A stretch of DNA of 6,006 bases, from assembly GCA_017483405.1 (NCBI GenBank), contig JAFUWP010000434.1, positions 1 through 6,006 of the forward strand, in the 5' to 3' direction. A program made the position numbers and the translations under genes. The notes under the pieces are model-generated. The model was given only the letters and a program-made list of their open reading frames with translations, was not told the origin of the DNA and did not search any database. Positions 1 through 5,999 of the stretch are shown piece by piece. Source of the DNA: Oscillospiraceae bacterium (lineage in GTDB: Bacteria; Bacillota; Clostridia; Oscillospirales; Ruminococcaceae). Numbering within the stretch: position 1 is the stretch's first letter; each line of letters begins with the position of its first letter.

Positions 1-1019
1 ATCATTTTTCTGATTTTTTTCAGAGAAATCCTGATGCCTCTGTCTGTTATCTTGTGCCGGTTTTCTCCAGTCAGAAACTGTTCGGATATATGGCGATTCT
101 CTATCAGACACCGGAAAGCTATGACAATAGTTTCCGATACTGGCTGAAATCCGTCACAACCGGACTCGAATTCTTACAGCTGAAAAATGACATCCGCTGT
201 CTTCTGGGATGTCAGAACCTTTCGGAATACCGTAATAACCTGACACAGTTATATAACGAAAAAGGACTGAAACGAACATTCAGTGTCATTTCTGTCCATG
301 ATAACAAGAAATTATATTTCGTCATGCTGAAAATATGTCTGTATCAGGATGAAATTACCAATATCGAAAACGGAAGAAAAACAGAGGCAATTCTTAGTGC
401 TTCAAAAGCCGTCAGCCGATTTTGCAGAAATCATGACATCGCCGGACAAATCAGCGAAACTGTTTTCGTCTGTCTGGTACAGAGCAGTGCGGATGCTGAT
501 ATGCTCGCCGATGCCCTGTCCGCTTTGCTGATACAGGAATCAACTTATATGCATTACGGCGGTATGGATTCTTTTATCTGTTCTGCCGTACCGTGCGGAG
601 AAAAATCCTTTTCCGAACTGATGACACTCTGCACCGAACAATGCGATACTAAATACAATCTGCTTTCTGAACGGCGCAGAACTAATTATTATTTACAGCT
701 CCTTCCCGTGCGGAACAGAATTTATCTTTCTCCGGAAATCACATTCATGCAGGATAAAAATCTGATTCCGGATGAAATGAAAAATATTTTTCGTCTGTAT
801 TACAAACGCTGTTTCGGAGTGAGTTTTCATCAGGACTGCATCATCGCGCGGATTGCAAGAGCAAAATATTATCTTCTGACAACTTCTGATAATTTATCCG
901 ATATTGCTGAAAAATGCGGATATATCGACAATAAATATTTCCTGCGCCAGTTTTCAGCCAATACCGGAATTCCGGCACTCCGATACAGAAATCTCATGAA
1001 AGAACAGACTGTATCATAA
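1..1019 (+). CDS. AraC-family transcriptional regulator with degenerate GGDEF-like domain (5' end outside window)
   Basis: The frame is open to the left edge: codons from base 3 read without a stop into the GTG at 54, and no in-frame ATG is visible, so the true start lies outside. The 54-1019 part gives 321 residues, used for numbering here. Residues 1-50 look like the tail and linker of an N-terminal ligand-binding or sensor domain (LFGYMAILYQ, then W30LKS and GLEFLQLKNDI). Residues about 57-205 resemble a GGDEF domain: NNLTQLYNEKGL (61-72) matches the usual DxLTGLYNRRG entry, but the signature position reads GQISETVFV (131-139), so cyclase activity is very unlikely. Residues about 222-315 are the AraC DNA-binding domain; the second helix-turn-helix is clear (LSDIAEKCGY 281-290, then YFLRQFSANTGIPALRYR), while the first is more divergent. 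Regulators of this plan occur in Clostridia, often beside sugar-use genes. Its target is not visible, and it converges on the RNA-repair operon rather than sharing a promoter with it. Confidence 0.85.
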   Translation, partial: HFSDFFQRNPDASVCYLVPVFSSQKLFGYMAILYQTPESYDNSFRYWLKSVTTGLEFLQLKNDIRCLLGCQNLSEYRNNLTQLYNEKGLKRTFSVISVHDNKKLYFVMLKICLYQDEITNIENGRKTEAILSASKAVSRFCRNHDIAGQISETVFVCLVQSSADADMLADALSALLIQESTYMHYGGMDSFICSAVPCGEKSFSELMTLCTEQCDTKYNLLSERRRTNYYLQLLPVRNRIYLSPEITFMQDKNLIPDEMKNIFRLYYKRCFGVSFHQDCIIARIARAKYYLLTTSDNLSDIAEKCGYIDNKYFLRQFSANTGIPALRYRNLMKEQTVS

Positions 1020-1071
1020 CTGAAAGAAAACATCCTCCCTTGTATTTTCATGCAAAGGAGGATACTTTCAG
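1020..1071. terminator. Bidirectional intrinsic terminator between convergent genes
   Basis: The inner hairpin has arms ATCCTCC (1032-1038) and GGAGGAT (1057-1063), extended past one C/A mismatch by TTG/CAA, with a short T-rich loop. An outer pair, CTGAAAG (1020-1026) and CTTTCAG (1065-1071), closes around it with an asymmetric internal loop. On the + strand TATTTATTT follows. On the minus strand the inner hairpin is followed by GTTTTCTTT, so it can end both the regulator transcript and the operon transcript. It begins directly after the regulator stop codon and ends 3 bp before the ligase stop codon. Confidence 0.8.
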
Positions 1072-1074
1072 TAT

Positions 1075-1995
1075 TTATTTCAGGATGTTTTTCACATGCT
1101 TCATGCAGAGAACTGCACAAATCTTTCCGAAATTTTCCGTTTTTTTGACGGTTTCATATTCTTCCAGAACGCAGTCTTCATAACACGCTTTCGGAAGAAA
1201 TTTCTGAATCAGCGGAATATCACATCTGCTCGGATGTTCCGGAATCTGATTGTTTTCAATCATTTTCAGGAGAAGTTTCCGGACACGGTTTTCCGTTACG
1301 ATAGCCGCGGCCTGCTCCATGCTGGATGCATCCGGCTGATGATTCCGCGTTTTAGGAGTTCGGCTTCTTTGTTTCCGATTTCTGTTTTCTATCTGTACTT
1401 CTGAAAACTGTTCTGCAACAATTTTCAGATATTCCGGCATATTCGGTATCCGGTCGGGAGAGGCTTTCTGTAATTTGATAACAATCCCTTCTCCGCAGGG
1501 GGATGCCTGCATCTTTGTAATGCCAACAAATTTTCTGATTTCATCCCATGATGTGAATGTTCCCTGATATAACAAAGGAACTGTCCGAAGACCAAGTGCT
1601 TCGGCGGCCTTTGTCATCTGTTCATGCGTACAGTATGTTTCGGTTTCGGTATCATAGAGGTCAAATACATAATATTTCTGATATGCCGATTCCGGATACC
1701 GCACTGTATGCCGGAGAAGCCATTCTCCGAACAGAATATATCTCGTACCAAGTACTTTACGGAACTGTTCCGGATTCAGAGAATGAACAAAATCCCAGAA
1801 TCCGCGGAGCGTATTCGAGCTGTTAAGCTGTTGATTCCGCGAAAATGCCAGAAGTGTATCCGTTTCGGCATCATATCGGATGGAGGCATTAGAACCGTCA
1901 ATCTTTTCCGTGATGGTAATCACATCACCAACGGAAAAACAAATTTCATATTCTTCCTTCAGACGTTCGATTTTGAGATATTTTTTCATATTCAT
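1075..1995 (-). CDS. ATP-dependent RNA ligase, RNA_ligase/Rnl2 type
   Basis: A 306-aa nucleotidyltransferase-fold ligase expected to join RNA 3'-OH and 5'-phosphate ends through ligase-AMP and RNA-adenylate intermediates. Family motifs appear in order: motif I TEKIDGSN (29-36), with K31 as the predicted adenylylated lysine; SRN at 52-54, a possible motif Ia; motif III LFGEWL (88-93); motif IIIa YVFDLYD (109-115); motif IV GEGIVIKL (168-175); and motif V YLKIV (189-193) followed by the Rnl2-like F-S-E at 197-199. A basic linker (about 204-219, rich in R and K) leads into a predicted helical C-terminal domain (about 225-306), the place where Rnl2-type enzymes carry their RNA-end specificity domain. 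The start at 1995 is chosen because AAAGGAG (2012-2006) lies 10 bases upstream. A longer frame reaches 2094 but would run 74 bp into the upstream gene and lacks such a site. It is the last gene of the operon. The ligase class is well supported; the RNA substrate is not known. Confidence 0.9.
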   Translation of the reverse strand: MNMKKYLKIERLKEEYEICFSVGDVITITEKIDGSNASIRYDAETDTLLAFSRNQQLNSSNTLRGFWDFVHSLNPEQFRKVLGTRYILFGEWLLRHTVRYPESAYQKYYVFDLYDTETETYCTHEQMTKAAEALGLRTVPLLYQGTFTSWDEIRKFVGITKMQASPCGEGIVIKLQKASPDRIPNMPEYLKIVAEQFSEVQIENRNRKQRSRTPKTRNHQPDASSMEQAAAIVTENRVRKLLLKMIENNQIPEHPSRCDIPLIQKFLPKACYEDCVLEEYETVKKTENFGKICAVLCMKHVKNILK

Positions 1996-2005
1996 GATAC
2001 AGATA

Positions 2006-2012
2006 CTCCTTT
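2006..2012 (-). promoter_or_regulatory. Shine-Dalgarno site setting the RNA ligase start
   Basis: AAAGGAG on the minus strand in the 25-bp gap after the Thg1-like stop codon, 10 bases before ATG 1995-1993. The next in-frame ATG (1989-1987) would be 16 bases away and the earlier in-frame ATGs (2028, 2094) lie upstream of the site, so this site selects 1995. Confidence 0.75.
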
Positions 2013-2020
2013 CTGATTTA

Positions 2021-2824
2021 TCATTCATCTTCAAAGCGGATTCTTGCGCTGACATATTCCGGATTCTTAGAGAAAACAGGAATTTCACTATCAATTATCC
2101 AGCCATTCCGGACATAACCGTCATGCTGTTCGAGTTTCCGGATGCAACAGCTTCCTCTTTGCTGTTCTATAGGCATGGCATTCCAGTCGATATTTTTTTC
2201 AGTAAGAAGTTTTTCTTTTAATCTGGTGCAGTTCAGTCCGTGAATCTGTTTCGGAGAAAAATTCGCCTGTGCCGTTGCTTCTATCGAATTACGGATAGCA
2301 TCCTGCTGTCTCCAGACAAGACAGTTATTGACTTCTTCTTTCGGAATGGAGAAAACTCTCGAATCAAACAGTGCTTCTTTATGAAGTGCTCTTTTCAATG
2401 CCTGAATTCTCTTTTGCTGAGAGTCATCCTGACAATGCGCCTCGATGTATTCCATCGCAAGCGGCGAAAAAATCGTATTGAAATATAATGTCGCGGCCGC
2501 CGCGGAAACAGATGTCATCTTCTGAATCCTGTATCCGAACCACGGCTGTGTGTCAAGTGTCTGATAATCACACAGAATCAGTGTGATTTCATCCGATTGG
2601 GTATAACCCAGAACACAGCCTTGGATACTTTCACAGAGCATTTTCATAGTTGTCTGCATCGTCATCATCAGAAGGGAATCAAACGGCCTGTCAAATCCTT
2701 TCGTAAATGAATGAAATGCTTTTCCGTCCAAGCGCAGAATCACAGGGAGTCTGCGCGTCAGATAACCGGAAGAAACTGATTCATAGCGTTTCATTCTTTC
2801 AGCGAGCGTTTCTTTATTCGGCAT
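2021..2824 (-). CDS. Thg1-like protein, tRNA(His) guanylyltransferase family 3'-5' polymerase
   Basis: A 267-aa member of the Thg1/TLP family, enzymes that add nucleotides to RNA 5' ends in the 3'-5' direction; bacterial members typically repair 5'-truncated tRNAs with a template rather than adding the single G-1 of tRNA(His). Evidence: VILRLDGKAFHSFTKGFDRPFD begins at residue 28, with D33-G34 as the first metal-binding motif; GYTQSDEITLIL (73-84) carries the second, D78-E79; a fingers-like segment follows (KMTSVSAAAATLYFN, 102-116). The family C-terminal block reads WRQQDAIRNSI (171-181), then WNAMPIEQQRGSCC (214-227) and DSEIPVF (245-251). Eukaryotic Thg1 has an HINNLYN stretch where this protein has AIRNSI, which supports a TLP over a dedicated tRNA(His) enzyme. 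Start 2824 is preferred because AAAGGAGGG (2839-2831) sits just upstream; the longer frame to 2881 would add 19 residues without such a site. It overlaps the upstream propeller gene by 11 bp and is followed by an RNA ligase, so an RNA repair role fits. RNA substrate unknown. Confidence 0.9.
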   Translation of the reverse strand: MPNKETLAERMKRYESVSSGYLTRRLPVILRLDGKAFHSFTKGFDRPFDSLLMMTMQTTMKMLCESIQGCVLGYTQSDEITLILCDYQTLDTQPWFGYRIQKMTSVSAAAATLYFNTIFSPLAMEYIEAHCQDDSQQKRIQALKRALHKEALFDSRVFSIPKEEVNNCLVWRQQDAIRNSIEATAQANFSPKQIHGLNCTRLKEKLLTEKNIDWNAMPIEQQRGSCCIRKLEQHDGYVRNGWIIDSEIPVFSKNPEYVSARIRFEDE

Positions 2825-4346
2825 CGAATTCCCTCCTTTCAGGATTGATGAGTGTCTGCACGATAACGCGGTTTCCTTCAACCGTAACGGAACATAATTC
2901 CAGTTCGGACAGCCAGCGATTTTCGTAAATACTGAATATACCCGTCAGATTTTCTTTCTGAACTTTCAGACAGCCGCCGGTAAGCAGTTCAATACTATCG
3001 AAAATGCCTTCTAACAGAGTTTCTTTTGATTCTGTCTGCATTACGGAAAAATATTTCTGCTGTTTCTGTGTATCCTCCTGCTGAGGAAGATGTTTCCAGA
3101 GGCAGACCGTCCGGAAACTAATCACATCTGCATCATCCCATTCCAGAGATGTCAGCAGAGAGCCATCAGGGAGCATAATGGATTTTTTTCCGTCTTTTGT
3201 AACTGTCATGCAGATTGTGTAATATTTTTCGGATGGAATTTCGATTTCATCCCAGACAGCCGGAGAAAGCAGTGTTCCGTCAGCATCGGCAATTCCGTAT
3301 TGATTTTCTTTTTTGAGAAGATATAAATCCAGCTTTTTAAGATAGTTAATTTCCTGATAAACAACCGGAAGAATTTCACGGAAATTGTAGTCGATAAGCC
3401 CTGATTTTCTGTTCCTGTCACTCAAGATAATACGGTTTTCTGAAACATTTTTTGCATCTGTTCTGTAATAAATCGGGCTGAGTTCTGCGGTTTGCAGATT
3501 TATCAGTCTGCACATATCAGAACGCTCCGTACAAATTTTATAAATCTGCGTACAGATTTCAGAAAGCTCATTTGTCCGTTTTTCAGGAAAAAGGCAGTAT
3601 GTCCTATCCTCCCATAAAAATCCGGTTTTCCCGTCTTTATAGAATCTGTATGGTGTTACCCATACCGGCTGACCAACTGTAAATTGTTCAATACAGGAAA
3701 ATTCTTCAGTATCGCTCTCTTTTCTGAAACGGCACAGCTCCTTGCTCTGAACAAAGTCATACAATCCGATTTCTTCATTCTGGGAAAATGCCACAATATC
3801 ACCGGACACATTTCCGAATTTCATATTCAAAGGGAAACTGAAAATCGTTTTCTGAGGTGTGATAAGTGCTTTCCGCGCTCTGCCGTTATGGAACAGCATA
3901 ACTTCAAAAGCACCTGCTGTAATAGGATGAACGCTTTCCGACACATAACATTCTGCGATTTCTTCCCTCCATTTTGTGCCCTTCATGCGCAAATCATCCA
4001 GACGATAAACAGAAGAACTGAAATATTTTACACTGCGTTTCGCCAGAACCAGCTTATCATGAATGATAAAAGCGGAATCGGCTTTTTTAATTTTCAGAAC
4101 TGCGCTCATATCTCTGGAGATAATAATATTTTCCTCTTTATCAGCAGTTTCGAGAATACGTGTGCAGTTCAGTTCGCTGATTGGGAGTCCGGTATCTTCA
4201 TTCCATGCAGATACCTGCAAATTCTCATCTACAGCGATAAGACAGTTTATTTTTCCGTAATGTCTGTCGACCGCAATATAGCATTTGTCTTCGGTTTCTT
4301 TCAGGCCTTCGATGCAATAAAAGCCATCTTTATAGTAATAATTCAT
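2814..4346 (-). CDS. Beta-propeller / WG-repeat-like protein, paralogue of the upstream gene
   Basis: A 510-aa protein without signal peptide or membrane segment, so probably cytosolic. I recognise no catalytic motif. The N-terminal part has WD40/PQQ-like blade features, such as IAVDENLQVSAWNEDTG (37-53), followed by repeated beta-strand-rich units. The C-terminal part carries WG-type repeats with the pattern x-G-(I/L)-x-(D/N)-x-(D/N)-G-x-(L/I)-x-P-x-x-(Y/W)-(D/Q)-E-I: SGLIDYNFREILPVVYQEI (315-333), YGIADADGTLLSPAVWDEI (350-368), and weaker units at about 387-406 and 464-486. It shares anchors in the same order with the 505-aa protein encoded just upstream (DEN-V-AW-TG-I-EL, S-DM-AV-K, SP-x-x-WD, KET-LEG-FD-I), so the two arose by duplication but have diverged widely. 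The start is set by AAGGAGG (4360-4354), 7 bases before the ATG, and overlaps the upstream stop as ATGA. Its place ahead of Thg1 and ligase suggests a binding, sensing or scaffold role; this is inference only. Confidence 0.8.
   Translation of the reverse strand: MNYYYKDGFYCIEGLKETEDKCYIAVDRHYGKINCLIAVDENLQVSAWNEDTGLPISELNCTRILETADKEENIIISRDMSAVLKIKKADSAFIIHDKLVLAKRSVKYFSSSVYRLDDLRMKGTKWREEIAECYVSESVHPITAGAFEVMLFHNGRARKALITPQKTIFSFPLNMKFGNVSGDIVAFSQNEEIGLYDFVQSKELCRFRKESDTEEFSCIEQFTVGQPVWVTPYRFYKDGKTGFLWEDRTYCLFPEKRTNELSEICTQIYKICTERSDMCRLINLQTAELSPIYYRTDAKNVSENRIILSDRNRKSGLIDYNFREILPVVYQEINYLKKLDLYLLKKENQYGIADADGTLLSPAVWDEIEIPSEKYYTICMTVTKDGKKSIMLPDGSLLTSLEWDDADVISFRTVCLWKHLPQQEDTQKQQKYFSVMQTESKETLLEGIFDSIELLTGGCLKVQKENLTGIFSIYENRWLSELELCSVTVEGNRVIVQTLINPERREFDAE
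2831..2839 (-). promoter_or_regulatory. Shine-Dalgarno site setting the Thg1-like start
   Basis: AAAGGAGGG on the minus strand, 6 bases before ATG 2824-2822. It is embedded in the last codons of the upstream propeller gene (encoding E-R-R-E), so ribosomes finishing that gene pass over it; translational coupling is likely. Confidence 0.75.
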
Positions 4347-5860
4347 ATCAATTCCTCCTTAATGTTGATGATTCTGATTTTTCCTGTTTCGAGAAAATGA
4401 ATTCTGATAGTATCGTCTTCTTCGGAAATATGACAGAGTGCCATTTCCGAAACAAATTTTTTCTTTACAACATCGAACACCGCGGACAGTCCATCTTTAT
4501 GAACGGAGATATATCCTGACGGAAGCCCCTGTATCTCATCAAAATCTCCTTCAAGAACTGTTTCTTTCGTATAGATGTTGATACAGCATACAGAAGATTT
4601 TTCTTGCTTTTCCTTATCCGGATATTTACGGAAACACATCACGGTTTTATTGATTCCAATGATTGCTTCTCCGTAAAACGGCTCGCAGACAAGACGGCCA
4701 TCAGGTGTCATGAACGCCATTTTTTCTCCCGTATAAACAACAATAGAATCATAATTTCCGGTATCATTGGCAGACATTCTGTCCCAGATAACAGGAGAAA
4801 CAATATTTCCGTTTCTGCCTGCCCTGCCGAATTTCTCACCTTTTCGCAGAATGTAAGTCTGATTTTTATGAACATATTGAATATGGTCATATTCCGGCGG
4901 AAAGATAACTTCCAGATTCCGATTCAGAAGACCTTTTTTCCCGTTCTTTTCCACAAAGAAATGATTACGAATCTCACAAGGTATTTCAATCCCCGAATAG
5001 CAGTCACTTTTCCTTCCGGTCTGCACATTTATCAGAAAATACATATTTTCTTGGTTTCTCACCTTTAAACATCCGCCATACTGATATGCCGCCCCTGTTC
5101 TGTTCCGGACATATTCCTGAATTTTATGCAACTGTCCGCCATAATAGTAGAGTTCCGCATTATACCATAATGTGCCTGTTTCAAGAAACTCATGTCTCGG
5201 AAATTCTGCCGTGCGGAAAAGTTCTTTTCCGGATGCCGCATCATAAACAGCATAGTAACTGCCTTCCTGAAAAACGGCTTGTTCTGTACTCACATCAAAA
5301 TCGCGAAATTCTGCGGATGCCGGAAGTTCCATCACTTTGCCTGATAATGTTGCAAGTACCTGACAGAGACGGCCTTTTTTTACAGTCATACCCAGATAAG
5401 CAGTCTCGCCAAGATGGTTCGTATTTCTTTCTAGGATGCTTTCAAAACCGGAAATCATTTCCTCCCATGATGTACCGTTTTTGCTTAGATGATAAACATC
5501 TCTCCCGAAAAATCCTTCTCTTGCCGGAACAACTGCCAGATTCCCGCCAATACCGCTAATATCCCAGCTAAACCATACTTTTTTTCCGATTTTCGCCGGA
5601 ACTTTGCGAACTGCTTTCATATCTTTTGAAATCAGCATTCCCCAGCCGGATTCGGCACACGGCAGAAGTATATTCTCCCGAAGTTCTGTAATTTCTTCGC
5701 CGGTTTTTATATCCCATGCATAAACAGAGCCATTTTCATCCGCCACAATCAGAATATCCTCATCATACAGGATGTCCGCGGCACAATAACCTTCTGCTTC
5801 GATAAAGGGCGAGCCTGTTCCTTCAAGATAAAAAGACGTTCCTTTCTGTAAGATTTTCAT
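4343..5860 (-). CDS. Beta-propeller / WG-repeat-like protein, first gene of the RNA-repair operon
   Basis: A 505-aa protein, predicted cytosolic because there is no signal peptide or hydrophobic membrane stretch. No enzyme motif is recognised. Residues about 36-60 (ILIVADENGSVYAWDIKTG, then EEITEL) form a typical PQQ/WD40-like propeller blade; another blade-like unit is YYAVYDAASGKELFRT (202-217) and a third YFLINVQTGRKS (274-285). The C-terminal half has WG-like repeats: KKGLLNRNLEVIFPPEYDHI (308-327), FGRAGRNGNIVSPVIWDRM (344-362), MAFMTPDGRLVCEPFYGEA (381-399), and a weaker unit near 455-478. A propeller of about seven blades would fit the length, though blade count cannot be settled by eye. 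It is paralogous to the next gene. The start at 5860 has AGGAGG (5874-5869) 8 bases upstream. Its final codons (K-E-E-L) double as the ribosome binding site for the next gene, with an ATGA stop/start overlap. Possible role: recognising damaged RNA or holding the repair enzymes; not shown by sequence. Confidence 0.8.
   Translation of the reverse strand: MKILQKGTSFYLEGTGSPFIEAEGYCAADILYDEDILIVADENGSVYAWDIKTGEEITELRENILLPCAESGWGMLISKDMKAVRKVPAKIGKKVWFSWDISGIGGNLAVVPAREGFFGRDVYHLSKNGTSWEEMISGFESILERNTNHLGETAYLGMTVKKGRLCQVLATLSGKVMELPASAEFRDFDVSTEQAVFQEGSYYAVYDAASGKELFRTAEFPRHEFLETGTLWYNAELYYYGGQLHKIQEYVRNRTGAAYQYGGCLKVRNQENMYFLINVQTGRKSDCYSGIEIPCEIRNHFFVEKNGKKGLLNRNLEVIFPPEYDHIQYVHKNQTYILRKGEKFGRAGRNGNIVSPVIWDRMSANDTGNYDSIVVYTGEKMAFMTPDGRLVCEPFYGEAIIGINKTVMCFRKYPDKEKQEKSSVCCINIYTKETVLEGDFDEIQGLPSGYISVHKDGLSAVFDVVKKKFVSEMALCHISEEDDTIRIHFLETGKIRIINIKEELI
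4354..4360 (-). promoter_or_regulatory. Shine-Dalgarno site for the second propeller gene
   Basis: AAGGAGG on the minus strand, 7 bases before ATG 4346-4344 and inside the last codons of the first propeller gene. Together with the ATGA overlap at 4346-4343 this is a classic arrangement for translational coupling. Confidence 0.75.
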
Positions 5861-5868
5861 GTTGAATT

Positions 5869-5874
5869 CCTCCT
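5869..5874 (-). promoter_or_regulatory. Shine-Dalgarno site for the first operon gene
   Basis: AGGAGG on the minus strand, 8 bases before ATG 5860-5858. It supports this start over internal methionines. No convincing -35/-10 pair for the operon was found between here and the right edge, so its promoter may be weak, activator dependent, or outside the window. Confidence 0.75.
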
Positions 5875-5911
5875 AGTATAATAATGATATAGTCAAAAGA
5901 CGGCTCAAAGA

Positions 5912-5940
5912 TAGACAACCAGACGAATAAAAGGTATAAT
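5912..5940 (+). promoter_or_regulatory. Sigma-A-type promoter pointing right, divergent from the operon
   Basis: TAGACA (5912-5917) and a perfect TATAAT (5935-5940) are separated by 17 bases, the optimal spacing for the main sigma factor. Transcription would begin near 5947 and leave the window at the right edge. No open reading frame follows inside the window: the only nearby ATG (5960) is followed by a stop after four codons. It may serve a divergent gene with a leader of at least 60 bases, or a small RNA. Confidence 0.5.
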
Positions 5941-5943
5941 AAA

Positions 5944-5999
5944 GAGGACAGGATAAAAAATGGAGTCCTCCTAGGGAAGCAGATTTTTACCTGCTGATA
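5944..5999. repeat. Two short inverted repeats downstream of the divergent promoter
   Basis: GAGGAC (5944-5949) and GTCCTC (5965-5970) form a perfect 6-bp inverted repeat around a 15-base A-rich centre, placed where transcription from the rightward promoter should begin. A second repeat follows, AGCAG and CTGCT (about 5978-5995), around an 8-base T-rich loop. They could be a repressor operator, stems of a structured leader or small RNA, or the end of a terminator for a minus-strand gene beyond the edge (T6 follows the first stem arm in that direction). The sequence shown does not decide between these. Confidence 0.35.

Noticed and set aside
1996..2094. Longer N-terminus for the RNA ligase, adding 33 residues
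   Set aside because: It would overlap the Thg1-like gene by 74 bp, has no ribosome binding site at the upstream ATG, and the added residues resemble no ligase sequence; a good site supports 1995.
2825..2881. Longer N-terminus for the Thg1-like protein, adding 19 residues
   Set aside because: The AAAGGAGGG site lies inside the extension and fits the ATG at 2824; the family normally begins close to the residues seen there.
3684..4400. 238-aa open frame on the + strand
   Set aside because: It lies antisense to the propeller genes, lacks a ribosome binding site, and its translation is rich in F, I and C as expected for the reverse of a coding strand.
5875..5896. TTGACT and TATACT on the minus strand as the operon promoter
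   Set aside because: The spacing is only 10 bases, and a start downstream of TATACT would remove the Shine-Dalgarno site from the transcript.
5960..5974. ATG at 5960 as the start of a divergent gene
   Set aside because: The frame stops after four codons and has no good ribosome binding site at the proper distance.
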